64,000 bases of DNA from Paraescarpia echinospica (GCA_020002185.1 CM034536.1:11550622-11614621); one strand, 5' to 3'; numbered from the stretch's first letter, positions 28,041 through 41,894 are shown. Numbers and translations are program-made. Notes: generated from the sequence alone by a model not told the origin.

Positions 28041-30437
28041 GGTATTTGCCAGTATAATTTATTTGTTTTATTTATTACCCCGAATGGTATACCACTGAAC
28101 CATATTGTTGAAAACCATTAAAAAACCATTGAACAACGTATTCTAAATAACAAATTCAACCATATATAAACTTTTGAATACCACTGATTATCGCTCAATG
28201 TAGTGCATGCACTACTGAACGGCAGTTAAATAGCCCATTGGTACTTCATATATTGCAAAAACACACCAGTAAAAAGGGATATATATGGGATATATACCAC
28301 AAAATGATGCAATTAAAATGCCATTGACATTAGCATTTAGAATACCATACACATAAAGGTGTCACTTTTGTGCACACATAGAACAGAAAACATAGTGAAG
28401 GTAAATATTAACAACAGTTTAATGGTATGCCGGTCTTAATTTTTTTGTACATGCATATGCAACCACTAAAACCCTACAACAACCGTCAACATGCAACCGG
28501 TACTCGGCAGGATGGCCCTACTCTCCTGTCAGCCGAGCCACAATTAACCTGCATATAATATACAAAATACATATTACATTGGTGTCAATCAATTGACAAA
28601 CAATATAATTATTAATTATACTTTACTGATTATAAACAACATCTTAGTGTATCACGCATGCACTGTATCATGGAATAAACCAGCTAAAGCGCAATATACA
28701 AATAATTATATACAAACAGGTAATCTGAGAATAAACAAAAATGACACAATATATACATCCAATCTACTGTGTATTACAATATAGAACACTGGCCAAAATA
28801 ATGGCATCATCTCGTGATTAACAGCGAGCACAATGTTCGCACCATCATTACCAACTAAATGCAATTCACATAAAAGCTACGTACCAGACAGGTTTCATAC
28901 AAATCTTGTTCTTACCGCATTATATAAAAAATGTGTTGTTTAATGTCGCCCAACACGGCTTAACGAGATAAAATAGAAAGTTATCGCAAACAGGAAAAAA
29001 AGCCTTACATTTAAGTTACAACTACAACTCACTGGACATAATGATCGATGTGGACACATGCAAAGATAATACATCTTACCAACCTCAGGGTGTCCCAGTA
29101 CAACTAACTACCGAAGGTGTGATCCATGTTCACACATTCCGTGACCGTTTTTTGACATTCGATAGCTTTGAACGACAGAGGTGACTTCAGTGGACTTCTT
29201 CTGGTATCTGCCCAGGAGTGGGAACATAGGCTTTAGGTTTTATCCCTTGAAAATATTACATTTTTCCAACCAACTCCAATTTATGTTACAAATAAGTTAT
29301 TATATATATCTATCGTATCGCACTGTACACATCAAATACATACAACCAATTATTTTGGGTAAATGCGTGAAATTTCAAATAGTACCTGTCAAATTTAAAA
29401 TAGTACCCGTCTCGGTCCATGGTGCTTACTGCTACAAGTTGTTTAAATTGATTAATCAACACAATTAATTAAGTAATGTTATAATCTTATATATATAGAT
29501 ATATTGACATAGTCTACATGTTTAGCTGATATGATATATACAACTGAAGAACATGTTGTATAATTTAAATTGGAAATGGGATATATCTGGAAGTAATTAT
29601 GCTATATACAAATTAGGTTTTCAGTGTTGCATTCAGCAGACCCAGCTGTGTGAAATGATCAGACAATTTTTAAATCATTAATAGTTTGAAAAAGATAAGC
29701 ACATTTGTTGCAAAAAACGAGGTTTTTTGCACTTTATCAAAAAATTATTTTAAAAATAAAACATACAGAAAAATGATATGATCATCTCACAATAGAATGT
29801 ATTCATAACATGGATTTTAAACAATCATAATTATATATATATGTGCTCAAATAGGAAGGCAGTGCTTCCAAATGTGTTAATGTTGGCTCAAATTGGTGGC
29901 CATTTTGTTTGTTACCATGGAAACAGGGGTTTGGCCTAAAAAAGGTTCAATACATTTTTACCCAGTATAATCCATTCCATACTTTGGGCAGACAAAATTG
30001 CACTTTCGACAAATAAAAAAATAATCTACCTGATGTGTCTGGCCTTATCATATGGCATGTCAATAAACATTGTAAAGATGGTCAATTTTAAGGGGAAGTG
30101 AGAAAGCAGATGGTTATCCAAAAACAGGTTTTTACTGTTAAAAAAACAGTTTGGCTCTTGATATCAATCATCATTATTTTTTATTATTAAGACATCCCAA
30201 TATTATATCAAAGTTTTCATTTACACTATAATGATGAAGTGTATAATTGAGTTTCGATATATCGCGCTTTGCCCTGAAACCTTACATATGTACAATATAC
30301 AATATCTGATATAATAATGTTCAATAAATCAGAATGCATACACACAAACACTATACCACTGTTACTAATTTCATTGTTGTGCAGCCTGGAGAAAGCTTGC
30401 TTTTGGCCATCATGCAGCAATGACATCAAGCTGAAAT
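28041..30437. other. AT-rich spacer
   Basis: About 2.4 kb with no supported gene. The first 100 bp still contain GAATGGTATACCACTGA words from the satellite. The rest has short motif-less frames. It lies opposite the N gap of copy B, so no comparison is possible. Confidence 0.5.
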
Positions 30438-31775
30438 AAATGAATGAATGAATGAACGTTTATTCAGAACATTGATAACAATATATATACTAGACAAGAC
30501 AACCAAACAAGTTTAACTATAATACAAGTGAGAATATACAATGTTTGAAGGGGGTAAATACGAAGTCATTGACTTTTGTGTAAATTTACCCCTGACATAT
30601 ATTTATATATAATTATATACCTATATGTATACACACATATACATACATATACACACATATATACATATATATATATATATATAAATATACACATTCACAT
30701 ACATACGTACATGTATTTTGAGACATCAATATTATATTATTCGAATTTGCTATTCATCTAACCATCTAGCTACAATACTTGAAAACATGTAACAAGTACA
30801 CATCTTTACACATATTGTAATTTCCTCAATGGCATGATTATATTTGTGTATGATTTTATTTAGATTTCCACAACCAGATATTTCTCAAATAAAAGGTTCT
30901 TGCATTTACGCTTAAATTCAGTAATAGTATTAGTAGTTTTTAAACGATCACATAGAGAATTCCATAATTGCACTCCTTCTACACAAAGAGACATTGATCG
31001 CATGGTAGAACAGACTCTCTGTCGTTCTAGGTCATAATTAGCTCGCATTGAGTATGCTATTTCCCGTCTAGTAAACAAACACTGAATATTTGATGGCAAA
31101 CAGCTGTAGTAAGCTTTGTACATAAATAATTATGTTTTCAGTTCTATGATATCTGGAAATTTTAGAACATGTAATTGTTGGAAAAGTGAGTTTTTATGAT
31201 CCAACCGTCTTGCACCAAATATAATGCGGATTACTCTTTTTTTGTAATAAGAAAATACAGTTAGTATTTGTTGGGTACGTGTTTCCCCATATCTCTGCAC
31301 AGTAATTTCAATATGGGAAAAAGAGAGAACTGTATAGAATACGTCTACTATTTATATCAAGTAGATGACTGCATCTATGCATTATAGCAGTACTTTTTGA
31401 AAGCTTTGATTGTACGTATTTTATATGAGCTTTCCAATTTAGTAGATCATCAATAAACACACCCAAAAACTTGGTGACCCTTACTCTTTCGATATTAACA
31501 TTTCGTATTTTTATATTAATTTCTTTGTTTAGCAGACGATTTCCAAATAACATATAATTGGTTTTAGATATGTTCAGAGTTAATTTATTTACTGCAAACC
31601 TTGTATACATTTGGTCCAGTACGTTACATACATTTTCGTTTAGTTTATTGATGTTACTATTTGCATAAAATATATTAGTATCGTCTGCAAAGAGAATGTA
31701 TTTTACTAGATTAGATATGTTACACATATCATTAACGTATAGAATGAATAGTTTGGGGCCCAGGAATGAAAAAGA
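30438..31775 (-). mobile_element. 5'-truncated LINE, second minus-strand copy (CR1/Rex1-like)
   Basis: The minus-strand frame 31781-31308 reads FLGPKLFILYVNDMC, LVKYILFADDTNIF, NKLTLNISKTNYMLFGNR and KFLGVFIDDLLNWKAHI: polymerase motifs 4 to 7 with FADD intact. After a frameshift, 31123-30860 reads MYKAYYSCLPSNIQ...GVQLWNSLCDRLK, the usual C-terminal block. The 3' UTR includes a TA/CA microsatellite (30590-30710). It ends in a GAATGAAT tail (30440-30455; ATTC on the coding strand). It is inactive through truncation and frameshift. The precise clade is uncertain. Confidence 0.8.
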
Positions 31776-32001
31776 ACACAATAAAAATACAATGTGTGTG
31801 GCTATTAAATAAATAGTAATATAATATTATATGTCAATAAAAAATGAGCATTTAGACAATTATTGATAGTCTGGACAATTACTCAGCAAAGTTTAAATAT
31901 CTCTGTCTGGGTATACCTTCCTTCCGAAAAGTGATCATAGTCATTATTGACTTTTCTATCACTGTATATTTTCTTACTTTTTTGGTCAACTGACAGCGTA
32001 A
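31776..32001. other. Spacer between LINE and GPCR relic
   Basis: AT-rich, with a short palindrome GTAATGGCCATGGCCATTAC at 31998-32017. No exon for the missing N-terminal half of the GPCR was found. Confidence 0.4.
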
Positions 32002-32602
32002 TGGCCATGGCCATTACATTACCGATCGATTATTACATTACCGGTTGTAACAATCGCTCTAATTATTACTGCTGCGACTGAACTGATACTGACAAGAGTG
32101 AATGCACGTGTGATATATATGAACATAATGGTCTATGTAGTATTACAAATGGGCGTACTCTTTATTAGCACATTGGTAATTATCACTAGCTATAGCATAC
32201 TGGTGGTTGCCTTGTTGAAAAGGTCAGAGCCTCTCGACATCAAACAGAGTTCTAAGCGGGGTGTGTTCATTGCACCTGAGAACTTCGGATACCGTAATAT
32301 CAGGGATGTACTCGGACCTTCGTATAACTCCACGAATACTAACCAAAATGTGTCAAGTGGCGCCAAAAAGCAGCGCCAATGTCCGGTACCAAGCATATAA
32401 CTCCGGCGCAAGCTAAGAACTACAAAATATGCTTTTGCTATTCACCATCACGGTTGTGTTCACAGAGTGCTGGCTGCCAAAGGAGTTGTCCAAAAATGGT
32501 GTATCTATTCAGGACGAAGTGACGCGAGATGTACTAAACTCCATTGTAAACCCGTTCATCTACGGCGTCGCCAATGCCATGTTCCGTGAAGATGTGCGGT
32601 AG
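32002..32602 (+). pseudogene. Rhodopsin-type GPCR pseudogene (loop 2 to C-terminus)
   Basis: The frame from 32002 reads PLHYRSIIT, as in intracellular loop 2, then TM4-like hydrophobics. TM5 follows (VLQMGVLFISTLVIITSYSI) and a long third loop (KRSEPLDIKQSSKR onward). A TAA stop falls at 32398-32400. A one-base frameshift near 32428 leads to TM6 (LFTITVVFTECWLPKEL, with the CWLP motif) and TM7 (NSIVNPFIYGVANAMFRED, with NPxxY as NPFIY), ending at a stop at 32600. TM1-3 are not found upstream. The ligand class is unknown; CWLPKEL suggests a peptide-type receptor. The stop and frameshift argue for a pseudogene, though an intron in loop 3 cannot be fully excluded. Confidence 0.65.
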
Positions 32603-32691
32603 TTCTACCGTCAGACACGCATCAAACTGTCTGCTTGTTATCAATGAATACACTAAGAAAATACGAAACCAATGTGTAGTTTTATAGTAAA

Positions 32692-32987
32692 GGTAAGTTC
32701 TTATATAGCGCTGAATCCAGTTCTTAGGACTGCTCAAATCTCTGTACAGTTTACTCTCCGGCAGACCTCTACAATCGAATAAAATCTCGACTTCTTTGGG
32801 AAGCATTCAGCCACGCTGTAATTAATGCGCAAAGACTATATGTACGCAAATATCCACCACTGGCTGTAGCCAGGTATTCATTCATAGAGCTGACGGATCT
32901 GGAGCAACGAAGAGGGAATGAACTTGTCCAAGGTCCGACACGGCAACAGAGGATTCGAAACCGGGTTCTCTCGACTGAGAGTCCGAA
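32692..32987 (-). mobile_element. tRNA-headed SINE, copy S3 (head truncated)
   Basis: Same body and tail as the other copies. The head is lost after GGACTCTCAGTCGAG, so the A box is missing, while a near B-box word (GGTTTCGAATCC) remains. Confidence 0.65.
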
Positions 32988-33440
32988 AATTACGGAACCG
33001 ATATGATGCACTTAAGATCACTACGTACACATATAGACGCTTCGAACAATGTAACGAAATGTTCTTACCTGACGGTCGACGAGGATTACGTAACTCAGTG
33101 CTGTTTGAAACTTGGCACCAATGAGCCTCTATTTGGACAGGAGGCGTCACTGAGCGAGAAACTAGCAGTCTACACTGAAGGTTTTTGTCCGCTGTTCGGG
33201 AGGCAAGCGCATGTGCCTGCTGGACCGCCGCGCGCGATGTTAGCATATTTGTTCAGTCACCTCATTTCATCAGAATAATCACCAAGCTGTGATGCGTCAT
33301 ATAAAATGAAAGATATTAAAGTAATCCTTGATGTTTTTATATAAGATTGTTCTTAGAAAGGGCAATATGCTTACTGTTTCTTTCAGAGGTCGTAGATTAA
33401 CCCGATATGTACATAGTCTAGAAGCAGTACCATAACAAAC

Positions 33441-33599
33441 ATGCAAACATACGTACGTACGTACGTACGTGCGTACGTACGTACGTACGCAAACACGCAA
33501 GCACGCATGCACGCATGCACGCATGCACGCATGCACGCATGCACGCATGCACGCATGCACGCAAGCATACACACACACACGCACACACACACACACACA

Positions 33600-33642
<43 letters not shown>
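33441..33642. repeat. ACGT, ACGCATGC and CA arrays
   Basis: About ten ACGT units, then about eight ACGCATGC units, then CA repeats. The first two are self-complementary, so each can form hairpins. Copy B (62220-62431) has about 10 bp more, the only difference noticed after the gap. Confidence 0.95.
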
Positions 33643-35710
33643 CAACTGACGACGCACAAGTCATGTTTACACTAGTTATTCCATACTATGATTAAAATAT
33701 GCAACGTGTCTTGGCAAAAAAAATTATTAACAGGTATTAACGTAGTACAATGTTGTGGTCCTATGTGACACATGTTAGTCAATGCTACCCGATTATAGTA
33801 TATCGGGATTCGAATGATTAATTCGACGTGAATCTTGGAATCCTTAGATATATACTGAAAACGGAGCTGTTGTTTATCTCATAATCACCGAGAACAACGG
33901 AACGTCATGAGTGAAGATGCTCATTAGACTGGGTGCTTCAAATGAATTATATTTTACTTATTTCAGTCTTCCTCAGACGACTACCGCTAGATGGCGACAC
34001 GGTAGATCATCTGCGCAGACGTAGTCACTTTAATGTGTGCCCACCGCGTCTCACCGTCTAGCCGTCTAGCGGTAGCCATCTATGGAAGAGTGCTGAAAGC
34101 AGCCGAAACGTCACAGAAAAAGGCAAACTGACTGTGCAATAAGTAAAATTATCACTCATCGAAAAGTCATGTTTAGCAGGAGTTTGTGTATGTATGTATG
34201 TTCATTTGTGAAATAGCGTTATGTTTTACAAGACAAATATGTATGTCAGCGTATCCCACAAGACGTGATCACAACGGAAAGTCATAAACAGACGTGATCA
34301 CCCATCACTGTTTGGAAGGTGGTTTAAATAAAATCCCAGCAGTCAGTATATTCAATATAAGATTCATATATTAGAATATTGTTGATGTGTAGTGAAATTT
34401 TGACATATTATACATGTTCATCAGTCGTAACAATATATCACAATCGTGACCATATTAGTTAATGTAATCTAAGTGTAATGTATGTTTGATGTTTTACATT
34501 GCATGATAATGAGGACAAACAGTTACTTTACGTAAATGGATGGATTCTACTCGCATCAAACAAATGTATGTTCAACTGAAAATATCAATGAATAGGAAAG
34601 GCCATAAAATAATTATATTAGCAAAAATAAGTCAAACTGTTAATTGAAAAACATTTCCATACGATCTTAAACGCATTAAATTTTGTAAATATTTATATTT
34701 ATTAGTTAATAAATTGTTTATCAAAACTTATATTGACCTTACATATGCATTCGCAGTGCACACACCATACATCCGCTATCATGCATGCACCCACGCACGC
34801 GCCCACACCTGCACGCACGCACGAACACAAACACGCGCGCACACGTACACATCACGTACACGCACGCACGCACGAACGCACGCACATGCGCACACACGCA
34901 CACACAATTGAATAGAATCTTCGAATAGTAGCATCTTCTAAAAGTTGAAGAGATAAGATCAACAACGCCTTATCCAAATTTCGACCGATATTTTTTTTAT
35001 TACCAATCACAACAGACATGCGATGAAGGAGTTTCTTTGTCAGACGTCGAGGTAGCCCACTCACGAGAAAATCCATGAGGTTAACCCTTATCCCGAGACA
35101 GCAACCGATTCGATGATTACGCATTCGACCGTAGTGTAAATAAAATCCCACAGGAAAGCAGAGGTCCCGACACGGTTAGTAATTTTAATCACCGGGGTGA
35201 TGCCGGGTGGTCCAAATAGCTGACCGGTGGGTGGACGACGCCTGTAATTGTACAAACAACGACTGCAAATTCAGTAATTACAGTAATTCATTTGATTTTG
35301 TGTAACTGAACAAAGCCACTCTTGCAAATTTATTAGGGACGTATTCAAGTTGCATTCTGAGTTCCTCCATGTTTAAAATACAAATGTCCAGTGAATCAAC
35401 ATGTCCCATACACTAAATACCACTTTCCTCATTTCCTTACAAACTTGTTTTCACATAATATGCCATTTTAAGATAAAACGGCGCAAAAAACTATAATTAT
35501 ATCCACGGGGACTAGCGTTTTTTAATTAGCTGATTGGTTGGACATAATCGACAAGGGAATCCCGCTGTCGAGCGGGTGACGTGTCTTTTGTTGACAGTTT
35601 GGGGCGCTGTAAACTGCGGAACGCGGAACACGGCACCAATGCAAAATCTCTAGCATTTGATGTGTGCTTTGACTCAGACTTATACTTCACACATAGTTAA
35701 AAAAATCATG
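33643..35710. other. Spacer with simple repeats
   Basis: No supported gene. An ACGC-type microsatellite occupies 34780-34905. The stretch 33949-34155 has opposing TTTTACTTATT / AATAAGTAAAA ends around a GC-richer core (CCGCTAGATGGCGACACGG) and could be a small MITE, but only weakly. The 99-codon minus frame at 34852-35151 has no motif I recognise. Confidence 0.45.
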
Positions 35711-35902
35711 TAATACACCCTGTCCGACAATATGAAGGCATAATATATAGATTATGTTACATTTTTATGATACGGAAAGTCGATGGAACGATTCACACCT
35801 AACGGCGGTTCCGGCAATCACTGGCGAAATTTCATCGTCGTTCCATCGCATAGAAATATACCTTCGGTAGTATGCCTTCATATTGCCAGACAGATTGTAT
35901 TA
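35711..35902. mobile_element. 192-bp hairpin MITE with TA flanks
   Basis: The ends pair over about 31 bp. The left arm is TAATACACCCTGTCCGACAA followed by TATGAAGGCATA; the right arm is the complement of TAATACAATCTGTCTGGCAA with the same continuation. An inner pair (CGATGGAACGAT against ATCGTCGTTCCATCG) extends the stem. TA at both ends suits a TA-target (mariner-like) origin. The copy-B equivalent would lie beyond the window. Confidence 0.75.
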
Positions 35903-36029
35903 TATGGATATTTAAGTATGTATGATGTATCAGTCTGATGCGAAGTACACGTCGAATGTTAGAGAGATTTTTACATCGGTTCCGCATTGTTCCGCCTCGT
36001 TCCGAGGTTTTCAGAGCCCGACAATTTAG
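35903..36029. other. Sequence left of the A/B junction
   Basis: Short stretch with GTTCCGCATTGTTCCGCCTCGTTCCG-like triplication of GTTCCG words. No terminal repeat or gap marks the junction at 36030. Confidence 0.4.
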
Positions 36030-38401
36030 AACGTCAACAATAACATGAACATGTCATGTTCGACGTTGTTTAGGCAAAGTTAAGACGTTATTAATCGTCT
36101 TATTTGTATCAAATACGTCATGTTCAGTACAAATTAATGCCGTGAGATCATAGCGTTATCTGTAATTAAGAATCATCGTGTCACAAGATTTGTAGTAGTA
36201 TATGCCAATAACCAGGAAAATCTACGTCAGCTCTCAACACAAAACGAAGTAGCATTTATTATTGTTGTGAGCACTGACAATTCAGTATCCCTTTCATAAT
36301 GTGTCATTTGTTTCATTCTGTTTAAATGCGTCGGTGAAAGTTTATACTGAAATGCAGCTATAATTGTTATAAACCTGGTTGGCTTGTCATCACTCAGTGC
36401 AGTAGTCAAAATATTGCATTGCCACGGAATTGCGCGATGCTCAAAATTGGGACACTAGATGTATACCGTTTCGACAGTAAGATTAACGGAAATCATTATG
36501 AAAATACCGTGGCGTGAATAATACTTTGAGCAAGTTTGTGACAGTGTGCCTACATGCCCATACATATAACCCAGGTTGTCATAACATTAATTAATTTTGT
36601 TGGGTTTGAACGTGTTTACTGTTACTGCATTGACACATTGCATTTATTGTACAGTATAAATGTAGGCCTAATTTTACTTGAATACAATTGGTGGAAATAA
36701 AATACTAGTTTTATCTCGCTATATCAACGATATTACTAAATGTAACCATTATCATATAATTGTAATAATGTTTATACTTACCAGAAATATATAAATCGTA
36801 ATTGATTACATTCATATTCTAAGTTAGCATACATTTCAATAGTAATCACAATTTATTACATTTGTGGTGTAATCACCTCACCCTTGTAACTTTTACATCA
36901 ACTATAACTTCTCAACTCAAGTTCTATTTCCAGCATAATTATCTATAAAGCTAAGTGGTATCCATCCGTTTTTTTTAAGACACAACTTATAATAAATATT
37001 AAATTATATAAATATATAAATCAAATTCAGAAATAAATAGATATCAAATTTAATAATCCAGTGAAGAGAAGGGTAGTAATCACAAATAGGCCTGGGGTAT
37101 TAGTAATATGTAATAGTAACAATTACAAATATTGAAGTAATAGTAACAGTAATAGGTTGAATAAAAACACAATGTAATAGTAATAGGAAGCAGTGTAATA
37201 GTAATTGATGGTATGGTTATTTGATTATTTACAAGGAAAAGAATATTCCACTAGTTTCAACAGGTTTTATGATTGCACTTCTGTGAATCACGGCCTTCAG
37301 TCAGTTTCACCCTGGATGTTATGAAAGTTTACACAGCACTAGCAGACATTGGGACAGTGTGACATCTGCATGACTAAAGGGATTCAATAGTTTTTTCGAA
37401 GTTGGCTCTCATGCCAACTATCCTTTTCATACAAGCCTGTATGCGATTGCTGGCTGTCCATATATTACTAGGCCTAAACAACAGAGGTGTGAAAAACATC
37501 CTGATGTATTTGTACTTGTGCCAGTAATCAACTGTCCACCAGGCAGCAGTAATGCAGTATGGTTAATTACATTGATTATAATTCAAAAAGTTAATGTGAC
37601 AGCGACATTGCTTTTGTCTTTCATTCCTATATAGTACTGAAATATAAAATGAAAAATATGTTTTATTCATAAACAGTTTAGTTAGCAGATAATACTAAAT
37701 ATGATAGTTATATTTTGTGGTAGATATTTATGCATACCGTGTATATTTACTTGTGCATCTATCATGATTACATAAATAGCTTAGTCGCTGTCTGTTCATT
37801 TTTTACAACTTCCTGGTTGGTACCATATATAGGCTAACATACCAACAGCTGCAAACAAATCTGACATAATCGGTATACCCATATTTGACTGCTTGCTTTG
37901 TAGTTGAAACCTAGGCAACTTTCAAATAGGCCAACAATTACAGACAAGTAGTATTCTATATACTGTATGTTACAACCACAATCTGACACAAGAATAACAC
38001 TCATAAAAATGTACTTATTATTCTGTGTTATATGAGCTATATATAATATGGTGTATTTAATGTCTCTCATGTGTGGGACAAACAGAAAATTGGGCAAAAT
38101 GAAAATGAAATAAACAATGACATATGGCAAAGAAGAGTGTTTCTGTTGAATTAGTACGATGATTTATATTTATTTCAACAATTCCTGCAAATACAAACTA
38201 TCTATAATACAATGTAATAATGTAATGTAGATCAGATATTAATAAGGGAGTGTCAAAAATAACAATAATATTATAATACACAACTTGACAAAATGCATCT
38301 ATTATTTACATGTGAAAAAACACAAATTATAAATAAATATAGCAGGTTAGTTATACACTACCACGTTGTTGTTTATAAAATATAAATTTACCAACACAAA
38401 T
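36030..38401. other. Copy B of 1-2363
   Basis: AT-rich non-coding DNA colinear with 1-2363. This block shows the most frequent substitutions and indels between the copies. Confidence 0.6.
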
Positions 38402-38723
38402 GTAAGTTTTTATATAGCACAGTATCTCATCCTCAATACTGTTCAATGCTCTATACACTTTACTCCCTGGCAGACCTGTTCAATCGAACACCATTTCAAC
38501 TTCTCTGGGAATCATTCAGCCAATTAATGCATTAAAACTATTCATACACAAATATCCACCACAGTCGGTAGCCAGTGGTGGATATTTATTTTTACAGCCG
38601 AGTGAACTGAAGCATCATAGAGTGAATAAACTGTTCAAGGTTCGATACGGCAGCTTAGGATTCGAACCCGGGTTGTCTCAAATAAGAGTCCAATGCTCTA
38701 GCCACTGTGCCACAGCGCTCCAC
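38402..38723 (-). mobile_element. SINE S1, copy B
   Basis: Counterpart of 2364-2685, nearly identical, with complete A and B boxes. The low divergence here contrasts with the upstream block. Confidence 0.75.
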
Positions 38724-39841
38724 ATATCTGACAATGTAGACAACATGTATGAAACCACGTTCCATAAGACAACAAGTGTCTGACAATAACAATAAGTGTC
38801 GAAACAGTATTTATAATGGTATCCTTTTCCAGATACACTGGCGAGCAGAAAGTGTTCCACTGCTACATTTTGATGTATGCCTCAAAATAACATTTAGATA
38901 TTTCAATTTATAAACGTAGAAGTAAACACACACATACAACAATCCATTTTTAGATTACAAAACACACATTCATGTTTCTAGAATGCTGTATTATTATGGT
39001 ACAGAAGCTGGCATCCAAATTATACATTTATATACCTTATTAATTTGTAGCTCGTTGACTTACTAAATAGTTTCTCAGATGTTATGTCATGTTCTGTTGT
39101 TACAACACTAGGCCATTTGACTACCAGCACAATAACGCTGGTTACAAGTATGATTCACACAACACGAAAGTGTGACAATCTTGTGACATTGTGAGCAACT
39201 TTACAATAAGTTTTCTTAAATTACATTACCCCACGTACAATTAAACACATGCTACCGGTAATATTTATATTCACTACCAGATATGCAACTTTACTCCAGC
39301 TTAGACGTTTGCGATTTGTTTACATTTTTTGCCTAACAAATATCCTTGTTTATCTCTTATTGTCAATATTTCCATCAACAACACATATATCGGCTCTATA
39401 AATGGTTGATTTATGCAAGATACTTTGGTCCTGGGCATTCAATGTTTTCGATCTCTTACAAACAGAATAAACTGGTTATTAAAATGTCTGTATTGATCAA
39501 ATATAACATGCAAAATCTATGCGTTATTCAGTGAACGTTTCCACCTTGTTCTGTTCTGTTTTCTCTTCTCGTACAACACCCGAATATTTTCCTAATGTTG
39601 ATTATATTCCATACGTTGGAAAGAGTATAAATTATTTACAGAAAGAGCAAAACACATTTTTTTTAAACAAAATTCCTTCGTAGGATGATTGAACCAAAGA
39701 ATATCTAACTCTATCTGAGACAGTACTTATTTTGGTACATGTGTCATTGTACAATGCATTGCTGGATCGATCAACTCATTTACAGTAGTGATCCAAGTTG
39801 TGCATCGCGTAAATCCGTGGCAAGGCGGTGTTATTTCTGAA
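38724..39841. other. Copy B of 2686-3911
   Basis: Colinear AT-rich DNA with several deletions, for example around 39590 where about 70 bp of copy A are missing. Homology ends at TTATTTCTGAAAC. Confidence 0.55.
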
Positions 39842-40613
39842 ACGTGTGGCGATGTTTGGACACTCTGTATCAAGCAGAGATCTGCGCCTGTGTAAAAGTA
39901 TGGTTATTTTAAGGGGGGGTTAGGACAACAATTTTTGTGACGCAAGATACACGTTCCACTGTGCATCTCAGTTTTGGTTTCATAATGTACTATGTATATA
40001 CCTCAATTTACACCCAGCATTTTAGCCCGTTATCTACAATATAATTGTAGTTACCATCAAAAGACGACTCTGTGCCTTTCAATATTGTGAATATTGTTGA
40101 AATGCCTGGCTTGTGCTTTTGACACCTACTGGTGTCGTACACGAGTGAAATATAGTTCATGATTGCATCAGATTATTTAGCATAGTTTGTTGGCATTACA
40201 TAATACAAAAATTCGTGAAGATTTGCAAAGTGCATGCCCAATAAAAGCTGCTTAAAATAATGATTTTGTGTATTTTTTTGCAAAAGGATACAACATTTTA
40301 TTAAAAATTACAAAAAAAATATTTCGTTAATATTCTATATATTTTATTCCCATATCGGTAAGATACTGTGTTGGCCTGTATGCTGTGCTCAGTACCATTC
40401 ATACCAGGCAAACGTCGTATGTAATATAAAGTACCGAATAAGCATGTTTAAACCAACTCAAGGCGCTGTTTACCTTGGAGGTGTGCACAGTTTGATGACG
40501 CATATTTTAATTGTTATTGAGACAGTGTAAATTTCCCTTTGTGGTTAATCTAGTTATATGTATAGCTTGATATAAATCTAACTTTCGTGACGATTTGCAA
40601 GATTCAGGAGATC
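39842..40613 (+). repeat. Repeat R, first copy (R1)
   Basis: 772 bp starting ACGTGTGGCGATGTTTGG and ending GATTCAGGAGATC. It starts exactly where homology to copy A ends. R1 and R2 differ at one position that I noticed. No coding capacity is supported. Confidence 0.85.
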
Positions 40614-41894
40614 AAATTAGAAATACGCCCGTTTTATCACAAAAACTGCCAAAATGTGATTTGAGCGACGGGTGATGGTTTTTCGGCTGTATTTGGAAGC
40701 TGGTGTAAACCAGAATATCGTGCAGCTATTGCATACTGTTAGTATTACATCTAAAAGAAGTTTTAAAAGTAATTAATAAGCCAGTTTTATGTGATATGCA
40801 TGGAAAATAAAGTGATAATTTTGGTGGCGTGAAAGTTAAAAAGTACATTCCAAGCATGTTCTATGATACTGAGTATCACGAAAGCTTGTGTAAAAAGTGT
40901 ATATGTGTCAGGGTGTGGAGTTTCTTTTAAATCTACATCATGTGCAACAATATTGACATATTTCCAGTAGGATGAATTTCGCCTTAGTTATATCATTTAT
41001 ATTTTTGTAAGCGACATCTATAAATGCGTGTTTCATAACCCCAATAACGTGGGTGTTTCTGCTGTTCCAACTTGTCCTTCCTAATTATATGGCACTTATA
41101 TATATCATACTTGGATCGCACAATAAGCAATAATGGGCAAGCAGGCAACATTATGATTCCACCCCACCCCCCTAACGCGGCCCTAATTTTAGTGAAATGT
41201 TGGCCACCATAGGAAGCAAGTTGTCCACACACTTCTACTAATCAGGCATCTAGCACCTATTTTTTATAGCAACATCCATACACTAACTGAGACAAGAAGA
41301 ACAGTGGAGAACCTACATAAATATACCACGAATGTAACAGAGAATATCATAACAGTGTGTGACTCTCCAAATGTGCAGCGACCGCAATGATCCAAATTAG
41401 TTCATTTTTAGCCATAAAAATTAAAACTGGTCACCTAAGAGAAGGGTCATATGTTGAAATTGTGTACATGGACTGGCATGCTATCATTTTCAACGATCAT
41501 GTGCTTTTCAGCTGTAATATAACCGAATCATACCGAAGTTTGCACAAGGCAAGGCAGCTTAAACTAATTGTAGGCTGACGTCAACTACTCTGACAAGAAG
41601 CTGTTTTTACCACTGGTATTTTGTACGTTATATCCGTATATTTAACATCAGAAATGTTTGTTAGTACCCTTGTAAGAATTTGGCGATGTTTGAATAAAAT
41701 ATGATTAGGACAATGGACTCGTTGATGTACTTGGAGAGATACTGGGTGCCACAACTGTCAACAACCTTTATCACGTGTCTTGGATGTCCTTGTCAAACGT
41801 TTGTTTCTTTCTGAAATTAACTATTTTGCCAGTAGTATCTCTTGTTTCCAATAATGTGTGTACATCAGCGAAATATATAGTGGCCAAGTAATTG
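40614..41894. other. Segment U between the two R repeats
   Basis: About 1.28 kb, with most of 40950-41894 present in inverted form at 44870-43930. The frame at 41387-41578 (63 codons) and its inverted relative show no recognisable motif. No primer-binding site or polypurine tract is seen at the R junctions. Confidence 0.6.

Larger units (their letters stand above)
32601..33642. repeat. Segment D2, paralogous to 12961-13790
   Basis: Begins exactly at the GPCR stop codon with AGTTCTACCGTCAGACACGC. It contains SINE S3 and ends in the ACGT/ACGCATGC/CA arrays. About 230 bp (33120-33340) have no partner in D1. Confidence 0.7.
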
